Shown one piece after another: positions 1 through 8,475 of a DNA stretch of 40,689 nucleotides. The stretch lies in IMG/VR virus record IMGVR_UViG_3300048916_000149, positions 1 to 40,689 of that record; one strand, given 5' to 3'. The notes beneath the pieces are model-generated. The model was not told the DNA's origin and made no database searches. It worked only from the letters and a program-made list of their open reading frames with translations. The position numbers were made by a program, and so were the translations under genes. How positions within the stretch are numbered: position 1 is the stretch's first letter; each line of letters opens with the position of its first letter. The stretch comes from a virus.

Positions 1-654
1 CTCGGCCGCCATGTAGAGCACGACGAGCGGTCCCGCGACTACGCCTTCCGCGTCTCGGCCGCCAAGCCCAAGACGATCCTGTGGAGCCACGAAGCGCCCG
101 TCCTGGATCAGGGCGACCTCGGCGCCTGTACCGGCAATGCGCTGGCGCAGTGGCTGAATACGACGTCCGCTCAGAACGCCCTCATGGAGGCCGGTCACCG
201 CGCGGCCTACCTCACCGAGGACCAGGCCGTCGAGCTGTACTCCGCAGCGACCAAGCTGGATTCGATCCCCGGAACTTATCCCCCCTCGGACACGGGATCG
301 AGCGGCCTCGCCGTCTGCAAGGCCGGCCGCAAGCTAGGCTACCTCTCGGCCTACCACCACGCGTTCGGCTTCGACGCCCTCCTCCTCGCCCTCCAGCACT
401 CACCGGTCATCGTGGGCACCGAGTGGACTCAGGGCATGTTCGACCCCGACAGCTCGGGTGTCATCCGCCCCACCGGATCGGTGGAGGGCGGGCACGAGTA
501 CCTGATCCTCGGATGCAACCTCGAGCACCAGCTGATCACCATGCTGAACTCGTGGTCGGACAGTTGGGGCAAGCACGGCCGGGCGTACATCTCGTTCAAG
601 GACTTCGGCACGCTGCTCGCCAACCAGGGCGATTGCACGGTGCCGGTGATCTGA
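1..654 (+). CDS. Papain-like (C1-type) cysteine protease, 5' partial
   Basis: The reading frame is open from base 1, so the true start lies outside the window. The layout of a papain-fold peptidase is visible. A Gln of the oxyanion hole (codon 109-111) is followed by the nucleophile in GDLGACTGNA (Cys codon 127-129). A GGHEY segment carries the catalytic His (codon 493-495) and LNSWSDSWG carries the Asn (codon 547-549). Spacing and order Gln-Cys-His-Asn match family C1A. There is no sign of a signal peptide in the visible part. The stop overlaps the next start (TGATG). C1-like proteases occur near the terminase of some actinophages, but the role is not established; processing of a virion or host protein is possible. 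The fold call is firm, the biological role unknown. Confidence 0.8.
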   Translation, partial: LGRHVEHDERSRDYAFRVSAAKPKTILWSHEAPVLDQGDLGACTGNALAQWLNTTSAQNALMEAGHRAAYLTEDQAVELYSAATKLDSIPGTYPPSDTGSSGLAVCKAGRKLGYLSAYHHAFGFDALLLALQHSPVIVGTEWTQGMFDPDSSGVIRPTGSVEGGHEYLILGCNLEHQLITMLNSWSDSWGKHGRAYISFKDFGTLLANQGDCTVPVI

Positions 655-917
655 TGGCCCGCACAGAGGAGCAGATCGCCGCGGACGAGCGACTCACCGC
701 CGCGATCGAAGCTGTCCAGAACGCCTACTACGACGTCGAGGGAGTGCTCACCAAATACGTCGTCCTCGCGCAGCGCAGTTACTGGGACGACGACGGCGAC
801 AACGTCACCGCGCACTATCGCCTCACAATGAACAACGAGGTGCCGATCGCGGATCTCCTCGGCATGACCGAGTACGCATCGACCAGGCTGCGGCACGAGA
901 TTGTGTCGGAGGACTGA
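654..917 (+). CDS. Small conserved phage protein, unknown
   Basis: ATG overlaps the stop of the protease gene (TGATG), indicating translational coupling. The product is 87 residues, acidic, with an N-terminal helix-rich stretch (MARTEEQIAADERL) and a WDDDGDN segment near the middle. No known domain, signal peptide or membrane segment is recognisable. The position between the protease and HNH/terminase genes suggests a late or left-end accessory protein. Codon use is like the neighbours, so the gene is probably real. Confidence 0.7.
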   Translation: MARTEEQIAADERLTAAIEAVQNAYYDVEGVLTKYVVLAQRSYWDDDGDNVTAHYRLTMNNEVPIADLLGMTEYASTRLRHEIVSED

Positions 918-919
918 CC

Positions 920-1123
920 GTGGCGCGCGAGTTCCATTACATCATCACTGTGCAGCGCCCAGTGGGCGCAGGAACGCACACCCAGACGCAAGAGGGCACC
1001 TACTCCGCAGCCCCTGGTGCCACTCGGCAGGAGGCTTACCTCCAGATCGTGGACAGCCTCGGCCATCCTGGCGCGAACACCCTGTTCTTCAGCCTTGAGC
1101 CGAACGACCTCGGGGCCAGCTGA
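920..1123 (+). CDS. Small hypothetical protein (67 aa)
   Basis: It begins with GTG three bases after the previous stop and ends overlapping the following ATG (TGATG at 1121-1125). The product is 67 residues, starts MAREFHYIITVQRP and has alternating hydrophobic residues suggesting a small beta-containing fold. No function is recognisable. Tight packing with both neighbours is the main support. Confidence 0.6.
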   Translation: MAREFHYIITVQRPVGAGTHTQTQEGTYSAAPGATRQEAYLQIVDSLGHPGANTLFFSLEPNDLGAS

Positions 1124-1305
1124 TGTCGGACAGCGTCAACAACATGCGCCAGCACATGGCCTACGTCCGCGGACAAGTCGACGGAGGCCACGCGGTAGAC
1201 GCCGACATGGTGCGGAAGATCCTCGACTTCACGGACTCGCTGCTGAACACGGTCGAGCTGTATCAAGCCCGGGACGACAGGTGTATGTGCTCGAAGTTCT
1301 GGTGA
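1123..1305 (+). CDS. Small hypothetical protein (60 aa)
   Basis: ATG overlaps the upstream stop. The 60-residue product looks mostly helical (residues 1-50) and ends with a short CMCSKFW tail holding two cysteines. It is not recognised. Its place in the overlapping chain 654-1305 supports it as a real small gene. Confidence 0.6.
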   Translation: MSDSVNNMRQHMAYVRGQVDGGHAVDADMVRKILDFTDSLLNTVELYQARDDRCMCSKFW

Positions 1306-1362
1306 CGCTCGTCGCCCTCTACGCCCGCATCATGGGCACCTGGTAACGCTCGGAGGTACGCC

Positions 1363-1572
1363 ATGGCCAACGCCCCAGGTAACGACGCACACCAGCTCCG
1401 CTCCTACTGGGTGCACGGCGAAGGCGCGGTCAAGATCCGATGGGGCACCAACGGCGACTTCGACCGCTGCGTGTCCCACCTCCGCAAGTACGTCGCCGAT
1501 CCTCAAGGTCTCTGCGCCAGCTACCACCATGAGGCCACAGGGCAATGGCCAGGCCTCGGCCACAAGCACTGA
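1363..1572 (+). CDS. Small hypothetical protein (69 aa)
   Basis: ATG is preceded by a clear ribosome-binding site (CGGAGG, 1350-1355). The 69-residue product has two cysteines and a His-rich C-terminus (CASYHHEATGQWPGLGHKH). The pattern GEGAVKIRWGTNGDFDRCVSH is shared with small actinophage proteins placed just before HNH endonucleases, from memory of such genomes, with no known function. It lies 3 bp upstream of the HNH gene and is probably cotranscribed. Confidence 0.65.
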   Translation: MANAPGNDAHQLRSYWVHGEGAVKIRWGTNGDFDRCVSHLRKYVADPQGLCASYHHEATGQWPGLGHKH

Positions 1573-1575
1573 CCG

Positions 1576-1902
1576 ATGGCCTGGTCCCGAGACCCCGACC
1601 GATACCGCGGCGTCTCCCGCGCTCAAGCCCAACGCATCCGCGAGCGAGACGGATACACCTGCCGCAAGTGCAAGGCCTATGGCCGCGAGGTCGACCACAT
1701 CACCAACGTCGCCTCCGGTGGCACCGACGACGACTCGAACCTGTGGGTCCTGTGCACCGGATGCCACGCCGCCAAGACCAAGACGGAGGCGGCAGCCGGC
1801 ATCGCACGACGCAGCCGACGCCGCCCCCCGGAGGGCCATCCGGGCCGCATACCCCTGGGGGGTGACCCTCGATCGGCCTCGCCCCCACGGCGGGGTACAT
1901 AG
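1576..1902 (+). CDS. HNH endonuclease
   Basis: A compact 108-residue HNH/McrA-type nuclease. The visible motifs are a CRKC zinc pair near residue 30, the EVDHI core (His of HNH), N in DDSNLW, and CTGCHAAK giving the second CxxC and last His. Its place immediately before the terminase genes matches phages in which the HNH protein works with the terminase during cohesive-end cleavage (established for HK97-like phages). The C-terminal about 35 residues are basic and low-complexity, and the DNA there is rich in GC palindromes. The start is the ATG at 1576, three bases after the previous stop. Confidence 0.9.
   Translation: MAWSRDPDRYRGVSRAQAQRIRERDGYTCRKCKAYGREVDHITNVASGGTDDDSNLWVLCTGCHAAKTKTEAAAGIARRSRRRPPEGHPGRIPLGGDPRSASPPRRGT
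1827..1895. repeat. Cluster of short GC-rich inverted repeats
   Basis: Three short dyads follow each other: CCCGGA/TCCGGG (1827-1832/1839-1844), ACCCCTGGGGGGT (1851-1863) and CCCC-N5-GGGG (1883-1886/1892-1895). They lie in the 3' end of the HNH gene, just before a 92-bp gap and the small terminase. Terminase-binding or cohesive-end sites often lie here in cos phages, so this is a candidate packaging region. In GC-rich DNA such short dyads can also arise by chance. Confidence 0.25.
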
Positions 1903-1994
1903 CACCCCGGACCATGCGTCCGACCCTTCGGGCATTTGCCCAGCATTTCAAAGCCGGCCGTCCAGGTGACGGCTCAGAACCCTGGAGGTTCGCC

Positions 1995-2351
1995 ATGGCG
2001 AAAACACCACCGCCCCAAGGCTTGAGCGCCGAATCGCGCAAGCTGTGGACCACGGTCACCGGCAAGTACGACCTGCGCGCAGACGAGCTCCGTGTGCTCG
2101 AGGACGCATGCCGCGAATCCGACCTCATCGACACCCTGTCCGCCGCGGCCGAGGAAGCGGAGCTGATCGTGCGCGGCTCGCAGGGACAGCCGGTGATCAA
2201 CCCGCTGATCTCGGAGTTGCGCCAGCATCGCGCGACGTTGGCCGGCTTGTTGCGGAGCTTGAAGCTGCCGGACGAGACCGACACGAAGGAAGCTCGGTCG
2301 ACCCAGGCGCGCGCCGCGGCGAACGCTCGGTGGTCGAAGCGTGGCGCGTAG
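1995..2351 (+). CDS. terS: Terminase small subunit
   Basis: The 118-residue product begins MAKTPPPQGLSAESRKLW. Small-terminase features are a short Pro-rich N-terminus, a helix-rich region that would hold the DNA-binding part, and a basic Ala-rich tail. The start at 1995 is chosen over an upstream in-frame ATG at 1914 because GGAGG lies 5 bp before it and the upstream codons look non-coding. The last 11 bases overlap the large terminase gene. The protein would recognise the packaging site and load the motor. Confidence 0.85.
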   Translation: MAKTPPPQGLSAESRKLWTTVTGKYDLRADELRVLEDACRESDLIDTLSAAAEEAELIVRGSQGQPVINPLISELRQHRATLAGLLRSLKLPDETDTKEARSTQARAAANARWSKRGA

Positions 2352-4110
2352 GCGCTCCGCGGCACTGATCACCACCCCGGCGGACGAGTACGCCGAGATC
2401 ATTGCCTGGTATCAGGAGCAACTACGCACGACCCCGCCACCGGTGGACCTGGAATGGGAGCCGGTGAAGATCGGCCCGACCTGGCAATGGGACAACGGCT
2501 GGGTACTGCCGGATCTGACGCTGGGCTGGAGCGTTCTGGCCTGGTGCGGGAAGTGGCTGGTGGACAAGCATGGTCAGCCTTGGCAGTTCACCCCGGAACA
2601 AGCCCGGTTCATCCTCTGGTACTACTCGATCGACGAGCACGGCGACTTCGAGCACCACTCGGGCGTGCTGCAGCGATGCAAGGGGCACGGAAAAGACCCT
2701 GTCGCAGCATGTTTGGCGTCTGCTGCGTGCTTCGCTCCGGTGACGTTCGACCATTGGGACGGGGATCGGCCGGTCGGCCGTGAGGAGCCGTCCGCGTGGG
2801 TGCAGATCATCGCGGTGTCGCAGGAGCAGACGAAGAACACGATGAAGCTGTTCCCGTCGCTCATTCCGGCGGAAACGCGCGCCTACTACGGCATTCAGGT
2901 GGGGAAGCTGAATGTCTACGGACTGGGCGACACTCGCCAGATCGAAGCGGTGACCTCATCGCCGCTGGCGATCGAGGGCGGTCGTCCGACGCTGGTGATC
3001 CGCGGCGAGACGCAGAACTGGAACGCCAGCAACGGCGGTCATGACATGGCCGGCGCGCTGGAAGGTAATGCGGCGAAGTCCGAGGGCGGCGCCGCGCGGA
3101 TCTTGGACATCTGCAACGCCTTCCGGCCTGGTGAGGACTCGGTCGCTGAGCGTGTTCGTGAAGCCTACGACGCGACGGTCGGCGATGATCCGACCGCGAT
3201 GGAGTTCGGCCTGCTGTACGACTCGCTCGAGGCCCCTGCGGATGCTCCGCTGACGGCCGAGGCGGCGCCGGCGGTGGTGCACTCCATCGCGGGGGACTCG
3301 TATTGGCTCGATACCCGGCCGAATGGCCGCATCGTGAAGTCGATCCTGAACCCAGCGAACCCACCGAGCGAGTCGCGACGCAAGTGGTACAACCAGATCG
3401 TCGCCTCCGCGGATGCCTGGATGACCCGCCAGCAGTGGGACGCGATCGCAGACGAGGGCTGGCGGCCGCCAGCGGGTGATCGGGTGTTCCTGTTCGGGGA
3501 TGGTTCGAAGTCCGACGACGCGACTGCGCTGATCGGGTGCCACCTCGAGACGGGCAACGTCTTCTACACCGGGATCTGGCAGCGGCCCGCCGGCTGGGAC
3601 AGCAAACGTCGCTGGATCGTCGACCGTGACGCTGTCGACCACCGAGTGCGTGAATCGTGCGGCACCTGGGACGTTCTCGGGCTGTGGTGGGATCCCTCGG
3701 ATGCCCGCGACGACGAGACCGGGGAGCGGTTCTGGGAGCCGCTGTGTGATGAATGGGCGCAGATCCAGGAATGGCAGCTGCCCGCGGTGAAGTCGGGCGA
3801 CTTCGTGCACCCAGTGATCTGGGATATGCGGTGGCCGCGGCACCTGAAGCTGTTCACCGAAGCCGCGGAGCGGTTCACCACCGACGTCGCCGATCGCGCT
3901 TTCCGCCACGACGGGCACAAGTTGCACGCCCAGCACGTCTACAACGCGCGCCGGCGGCCGAACAAGTTCGGCGTCAGTCTCGGCAAGGAGCACCGGGAGT
4001 CACTACGGAAGGTCGACGCCGCGGTGGGTTCGGTGGGAGCGCGGCTGATGCGGCAGATCTGGCTGTCGATCCCTCGGCATGAGATGACCTACGAAGCGAT
4101 GTTCGTGTGA
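2341..4110 (+). CDS. terL: Terminase large subunit
   Basis: A 589-residue ATPase-nuclease that drives DNA into the procapsid. A Walker-A-like loop RCKGHGKDP lies at residues 112-120 (Lys118), with a Walker-B/catalytic carboxylate in LVIRGETQ (Glu223). The RNase H-like nuclease domain starts at VFLFGDGSKSDD (Asp387), followed by an acidic WWDPSDARDD segment. The GTG start overlaps the small subunit by 11 bases, typical coupling. Its length matches actinophage large terminases. The portal follows 13 bp downstream. Confidence 0.95.
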   Translation: MARRRSAALITTPADEYAEIIAWYQEQLRTTPPPVDLEWEPVKIGPTWQWDNGWVLPDLTLGWSVLAWCGKWLVDKHGQPWQFTPEQARFILWYYSIDEHGDFEHHSGVLQRCKGHGKDPVAACLASAACFAPVTFDHWDGDRPVGREEPSAWVQIIAVSQEQTKNTMKLFPSLIPAETRAYYGIQVGKLNVYGLGDTRQIEAVTSSPLAIEGGRPTLVIRGETQNWNASNGGHDMAGALEGNAAKSEGGAARILDICNAFRPGEDSVAERVREAYDATVGDDPTAMEFGLLYDSLEAPADAPLTAEAAPAVVHSIAGDSYWLDTRPNGRIVKSILNPANPPSESRRKWYNQIVASADAWMTRQQWDAIADEGWRPPAGDRVFLFGDGSKSDDATALIGCHLETGNVFYTGIWQRPAGWDSKRRWIVDRDAVDHRVRESCGTWDVLGLWWDPSDARDDETGERFWEPLCDEWAQIQEWQLPAVKSGDFVHPVIWDMRWPRHLKLFTEAAERFTTDVADRAFRHDGHKLHAQHVYNARRRPNKFGVSLGKEHRESLRKVDAAVGSVGARLMRQIWLSIPRHEMTYEAMFV

Positions 4111-4123
4111 GAGGCGGTGATCG

Positions 4124-5599
4124 GTGAACCGGGAACAGGCCGTCGACGCCGTCCGGCAGATGCTGTCCGGGCCGAGGCCGTTCGAGCTCGAGCGGCTGGA
4201 CAAGATCGACGCCGCGATGCGCCCCTGGACCGCCGAACGGGCGCTGAGCTGCCTGGAGATCCGCGGACTGTCCAGCACGCAGATCCAGGGCCCGTTGTCG
4301 CCACTGGTCGGGCTCGCGCGCAAGTCGCAGACGAACTTCCTGCCGCTGATCCTGGACACCTTCAGCCAGGGCATGAAGGTCGACAACTACCTGTCCGGCG
4401 CTGTGATCGACCCGAATACGAAGCAGAAGGTGTCTCAGGACACCGCGCCGCCGTGGGAGTGGTGGCAGCGCAACAAGTTCGACGCCCGCCAGACCGGCGT
4501 GCATCGCACCGCGCTGCAGTACGGGGTGTCGTACGTGACGGTGCTGCCGTCGATGCGGCCGAACGACCCTTCCAACGGGGTGTATCTGCGGGGCGTGTCG
4601 CCGCGGCAGATGACCGCGCTGTACGGCGAACCGCTGGAATGGGATCCGCGCACCGGCGGCCCGGTCGACGACGACTGGCCGATCGTCGCGATGGAGATGA
4701 ACGGCCCGGCGATCCGGCTCTACGACGAGCAGAACGTGCACTTCATCGGCGTGAAGTCGGTGCCGCACTCAGCTCTGGGCTGGAAAGACCCGGCGTATCT
4801 GCGGCCCAGCAACTTCGAGTACATCGAGGGCCGCGCCCACGGCATCGGGGTATGCCCGATCGTCCGCTACCGGGACCGGATGCTGCTCGACGGCGAGGAA
4901 GTGTTCGGAATCATCGAACCCCTGTTGACTCTGCAGGAGCGCATCGACGAGACCGTGTTCGAAATGCTGGTCGCCCAGTACTATTCGGCGTTCAAGCAGC
5001 GCTACATCATGGGCTGGATTCCGAAGAGCCAGGAAGAGGCGCTGCGTCACGCCGCCTCTGACACCTGGTACTTCAAGGACAAGGAAGTCAAGGCCGGCCA
5101 GTTCGACTCGACCGAGATCAGCAACTACACCACTTCCAAGGGTGACGCGGTGCGCGATCTGGCCGCGATCGGCCAGATTCCCGCGCAGAACCTCGGTATC
5201 GACGGCATTTCGAACATCTCCGAAGCCACCCTGGCGGGGCTCGAGGCGGGCAAGGACCGCAAGGCGGGCGAGATCGAGACCAGCCTGGGCGAATCGCACG
5301 AGCAGATGCTGCGCACCTGCGCCTACATTGCTGGCGACAAGGAATCGGCCGAGGATTTCGCGTCCGAGGTGAAGTGGCGCGACCAAACCGCCCGCAGTTT
5401 CGCCCAAACCGTCGACGGCCTCGGGAAGCTGGCGCAGATGCTCGGCATCCCGGACGAGGTGCTGTGGGAGGACATCCCAGGCTGGACGCGAGAGAAGGTG
5501 GAGCGCGCGAAGGAAGCCCGCGCGGAGCAGGACAACTTCGGCCCGCCGCAACCGCCGGCCAGCGAAACGGTCGTCGTCACGCCTCCCGCTGCGGGGTAG
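4124..5599 (+). CDS. Portal protein
   Basis: A 491-residue protein of the SPP1 gp6-like portal type, forming the dodecameric DNA channel at the capsid vertex. Supporting features are its length, the position directly after the large terminase, and conserved-looking blocks such as VGLARKSQTNFLPLI, the central helix-rich stem region around EPLLTLQERIDETVFEML, and a long acidic/helical C-terminus ending in a Pro/Val tail. The GTG start has GAGGCGG about 5 bp upstream. The MuF-like gene follows after 3 bp. Confidence 0.93.
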   Translation: MNREQAVDAVRQMLSGPRPFELERLDKIDAAMRPWTAERALSCLEIRGLSSTQIQGPLSPLVGLARKSQTNFLPLILDTFSQGMKVDNYLSGAVIDPNTKQKVSQDTAPPWEWWQRNKFDARQTGVHRTALQYGVSYVTVLPSMRPNDPSNGVYLRGVSPRQMTALYGEPLEWDPRTGGPVDDDWPIVAMEMNGPAIRLYDEQNVHFIGVKSVPHSALGWKDPAYLRPSNFEYIEGRAHGIGVCPIVRYRDRMLLDGEEVFGIIEPLLTLQERIDETVFEMLVAQYYSAFKQRYIMGWIPKSQEEALRHAASDTWYFKDKEVKAGQFDSTEISNYTTSKGDAVRDLAAIGQIPAQNLGIDGISNISEATLAGLEAGKDRKAGEIETSLGESHEQMLRTCAYIAGDKESAEDFASEVKWRDQTARSFAQTVDGLGKLAQMLGIPDEVLWEDIPGWTREKVERAKEARAEQDNFGPPQPPASETVVVTPPAAG

Positions 5600-5602
5600 C
5601 AG

Positions 5603-6373
5603 GTGGACGAGCTGATCCGGGTGTTCCGGCGGCTGGTGTGGATGCTATTCAGCTCCGGGGTGCCGGTCACCGACGACCAGATCGAGAAGATCGCCACACA
5701 ACTGCTTCCTAAGATGCAGCAGTACCGCCGGCGCGAATACGTGGCCGCGGCGCACCGCATCCAGTCGACCATGCCGCACCTGACCCCGGCGCCGATCCGC
5801 CCGTACACCACTGACGCGATTCAGACGGTGCTGCGGGAGGCGAAGAAGCCGTCGGTCGAGGTGAAGATGCTCGATCCGCAGTCGCGCCGCGCTTCTCGGG
5901 TGCGGGTGACGGTGGACGATTCGAACCGCAACGACCGAGCGGTCGCCCGAGTGGTGGCCGACAGGGCGGGCGCGACGCTGGCCCGCCACGCGAAACAGGC
6001 CGACCGCGAAGCGATCACCGATACCGCCAACGCGGCAGGGGATCGGATCGGGTGGGCCCGTGTGCTCACCGGCGCGGAGAACTGCCCTTGGTGCGCGATG
6101 CTCGCCTCCCGCGGGCCCGTGTACACCAGCCAGCGCGCCGCGATGTTCCGCGGCGGGTCGGCGGTGGACACCTACCACGACCACTGCGACTGCGAAGCCG
6201 TCCTGGTCCGCAAGGGCCATGACTGGGCGGGGCGCGCCGAATACGAACGGCTCGACGATCTCTGGGCTACCTCGACCGCCGGTTTGGGCGGCAAGGAGGC
6301 GGTGAAGGCGTTCGGCCGCGCATACCAGGCCGCCCAGGTGGCGGATCCCAACAAATCGCCCCAGGAGGGCTAA
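5603..6373 (+). CDS. MuF-like minor head protein
   Basis: A 256-residue head protein with the Mu gpF-type zinc pattern: CPWC (Cys161, Cys164) and a downstream HDHCDC cluster (His192-Cys197). An upstream arginine-rich helical part (residues 90-150) precedes it. MuF proteins sit inside or on the capsid near the portal and can be ejected or fused to protease or toxin domains. No protease or toxin extension is visible here. The gene starts with GTG three bases after the portal and is followed by the scaffold gene after 3 bp. Confidence 0.88.
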   Translation: MDELIRVFRRLVWMLFSSGVPVTDDQIEKIATQLLPKMQQYRRREYVAAAHRIQSTMPHLTPAPIRPYTTDAIQTVLREAKKPSVEVKMLDPQSRRASRVRVTVDDSNRNDRAVARVVADRAGATLARHAKQADREAITDTANAAGDRIGWARVLTGAENCPWCAMLASRGPVYTSQRAAMFRGGSAVDTYHDHCDCEAVLVRKGHDWAGRAEYERLDDLWATSTAGLGGKEAVKAFGRAYQAAQVADPNKSPQEG

Positions 6374-6376
6374 CGA

Positions 6377-6925
6377 ATGTCCGAAACCATCCCTACCCCC
6401 GCCGAAGTCGCCGCCACCACCGCGGTAGACCCGCCCGCCGAGCCTGCACAGGCCGCTGAAACGGCGCCGAAGGCGTGGACTCCGGAAGAGTACGAGGCGG
6501 AGCTGGCGAAGGTGCGCAAGGAGGCCGCCGGCTGGCGGACCAAACTGCGCGAGGTCGAGCCGCTGGCCAAGGCATACGAAGAGGCCGAGGAAGCGAAGAA
6601 GACCGAGGTTCAGCGCGCCACCGAGCGCGCCTCGCAACTCGAAGCCGACCTCACGGCTCGCACGAACGAACTGAACATCCTCCGCGCCGCCGCCAAACAC
6701 GGTGTACGCGAGCAGGACTACGACTTGCTGGGGTCAGGCACCCCGGAAGAACTGGACGCCCGAGCGGAGCGCATCGCCTCCATGTACGGCAAGCCCAGTG
6801 AACCGACTCCCGCACCCCCGAGTGATCGGCCGCTGGAGACGTTGAGGCCCGGCGCCTCACCCACCCCACCGCCCGCGGTGGACAACTCATACCCCGCGGA
6901 CTGGCGTCCGCGGGCACGCACATAA
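6377..6925 (+). CDS. Capsid scaffolding protein
   Basis: A 182-residue highly charged protein. An acidic Pro/Ala N-terminus (about 1-35) is followed by a coiled coil of about residues 36-100 (EEYEAELAKVRKEAAGW and onward) and a Pro-rich C-terminal tail (about 145-182). This is the standard form of a scaffold placed between MuF and capsid genes. It assembles the procapsid and is removed on maturation. No separate head protease is seen. Confidence 0.85.
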   Translation: MSETIPTPAEVAATTAVDPPAEPAQAAETAPKAWTPEEYEAELAKVRKEAAGWRTKLREVEPLAKAYEEAEEAKKTEVQRATERASQLEADLTARTNELNILRAAAKHGVREQDYDLLGSGTPEELDARAERIASMYGKPSEPTPAPPSDRPLETLRPGASPTPPPAVDNSYPADWRPRART

Positions 6926-6944
6926 CAGGAAGAGAGGTTGTCTC

Positions 6945-7325
6945 ATGGCGAATGAGAACCGCCCCCTGTTCCGGCCGGGCCGTGACATCACTGCGCTCAC
7001 GACCGCCGCCGTGACAGGAAAGACGTTCGTCGACATTTCGGCCGCCCCCGACACCACCACCGGCCAGCTCAAGGTCGCGCCCGCAGCGGCCGCTGCGAAG
7101 GCTCTCGGTGTCGCGGCCTTCGACGCTGCCAGCGGCGCGACCGTGGCGATCCTGCGTGGCGGGGTCGTCGAGGTTACCGCGGGTGGCGCGATCACCGCCG
7201 GCGCCGAGGTCGAGGTCAACGCCTCCGCTCGTGCCATCACCCTCGCCTCGGGGAAGTCCGTTGGCAAGGCTGTCTCGTCCGCATCGGCCAACGGCGACAC
7301 GATCTTCGTCGCCCTGGGCGCCTGA
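6945..7325 (+). CDS. Head decoration / capsid-stabilising protein
   Basis: 126 residues, Ala/Val/Gly-rich with repeated short beta strands (VAILRGGVVEVTAGGAITAG and similar), a pattern seen in DUF2190-like decoration proteins that bind capsid lattice points. It sits directly before the major capsid gene with its own GAAGAGAGG ribosome-binding site. The assignment rests on composition, size and position rather than a diagnostic motif. Confidence 0.72.
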   Translation: MANENRPLFRPGRDITALTTAAVTGKTFVDISAAPDTTTGQLKVAPAAAAAKALGVAAFDAASGATVAILRGGVVEVTAGGAITAGAEVEVNASARAITLASGKSVGKAVSSASANGDTIFVALGA

Positions 7326-7343
7326 GAATAGGAGGCACCGACA

Positions 7344-8252
7344 ATGGCACCTACCTCGTACAGCCAGGAATACCCGCTCGGTACACCTTCGGTGTCCGGC
7401 AATCAGCTCACTGTGGATCTGATGCTGCAGGAGCCGACGCGGATCAACACCTACATCAGCGACATCGCGCTGCAGAAGTTCTTCGCCAACCGCATCTTCT
7501 CCACCCCGGGTGGAGTGTCCGGTGGCGCGCTGCTGTACACGCAGTTGCTGGCGAACGACCTGTACTCGACCCGATCGGTTCAGGAAGTCGCGCCCGGCGC
7601 CGAGTTCCCCGAACTGACCTTCGACCGGCCGGCCCCGCAGGTCGCGCTGGTGAAGAAGATCGGTGGCAAGTTCCGGGTCACCGATGAAGCGCGTGACCGC
7701 AACGATCTCTCGGTCATTCAGAACGAGGGCGCGAAGGTCGGCAACACCGTGCAGCGTGATCTGCACCGGCGCGCTATTGCCGAGCTCGAGGCCAGCATCA
7801 CCGCGACCGGTTCGGCCGTGCAGATCACCGGTGTGTCGTGGGCCGACGCCGCGGGCCTGACGCTGACCACCACCGCGAACAACGTCCAGCCGGCCGCCGA
7901 CTTCGCGAAGGCCACACTGAAGGCTGAAACCTTCGAGCTGGGCGGCGAATTCAACCTGTGGATCGTCAACCCGCAGGAGATGAGCAACTTCCAGGTCACC
8001 TACGGCGACCGCTGGCGCGATGTCCTGGTCAACAACGGGGTCGACATGATCTCGTCCAACCAGGTCACCGCCGGCACCGCCTACGCCGTGCAGGAGGGCA
8101 TGGTCGGCCAGATGCGGTTCGAGCAGGAACTGCGCACCATCACCTACCGCGACGAGGCCACCGAATCTACCTGGGTTCAGAGCTCGGTCCGGCCGGTGTT
8201 CGCGGTCACGCACCCCTATTCGGTGCTGAAAGTGACGGGACTGGCGGCATGA
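7344..8252 (+). CDS. Major capsid protein
   Basis: A 302-residue HK97-fold type capsid subunit. Size and order (scaffold, decoration, capsid, connectors) fit well. Recognisable stretches include the N-terminal LMLQEPTRINTYISDIA and the FRVTDEARDRND region of the E-loop/spine helix area. The C-terminal beta region ends TYRDEATESTWVQSSVRPVF, a block common to many actinophage capsids. AGGAGG lies 10 bp before the ATG. The stop overlaps the next ATG (ATGA). Confidence 0.9.
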   Translation: MAPTSYSQEYPLGTPSVSGNQLTVDLMLQEPTRINTYISDIALQKFFANRIFSTPGGVSGGALLYTQLLANDLYSTRSVQEVAPGAEFPELTFDRPAPQVALVKKIGGKFRVTDEARDRNDLSVIQNEGAKVGNTVQRDLHRRAIAELEASITATGSAVQITGVSWADAAGLTLTTTANNVQPAADFAKATLKAETFELGGEFNLWIVNPQEMSNFQVTYGDRWRDVLVNNGVDMISSNQVTAGTAYAVQEGMVGQMRFEQELRTITYRDEATESTWVQSSVRPVFAVTHPYSVLKVTGLAA

Positions 8253-8473
8253 GCGCGGCAGAGCGCACCGTACGTGTCGGGCTGATGACCTATCAGCGCG
8301 AAGACGGGCGCTTCCGGCTCGCCTACGCCGGGGACACCGTGAAGGTGCACCCGGACTTCCTGGAGCGGTTCGACCGGCTCAACGTGGTGCAGGGCCAGGA
8401 GCCCGAACCCGAGCCGGAACCGGCCAAGGAGCAGGCGCCCCGCTCGCGCAGCCGACGCAAGACGGAGGAGTAG
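8249..8473 (+). CDS. Small hypothetical protein after capsid (74 aa)
   Basis: ATG overlaps the capsid stop (ATGA). The product is 74 residues: an N-terminal globular half (VGLMTYQREDGRFRLAYAG) and a charged tail with EPEPEPEPA followed by RSRSRRK. Similar short proteins sit at this place in related phages; a role in head completion is inferred only from position. Confidence 0.7.
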   Translation: MSAAERTVRVGLMTYQREDGRFRLAYAGDTVKVHPDFLERFDRLNVVQGQEPEPEPEPAKEQAPRSRSRRKTEE

Positions 8474-8475
8474 CC

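Noticed and set aside
6651-8213. Long open frame on the minus strand opposite scaffold and capsid
   Set aside because: Mirror of GC-rich codon bias in the capsid region; composition is Arg/Gly/Val-rich with no domain, and the plus-strand genes are certain.
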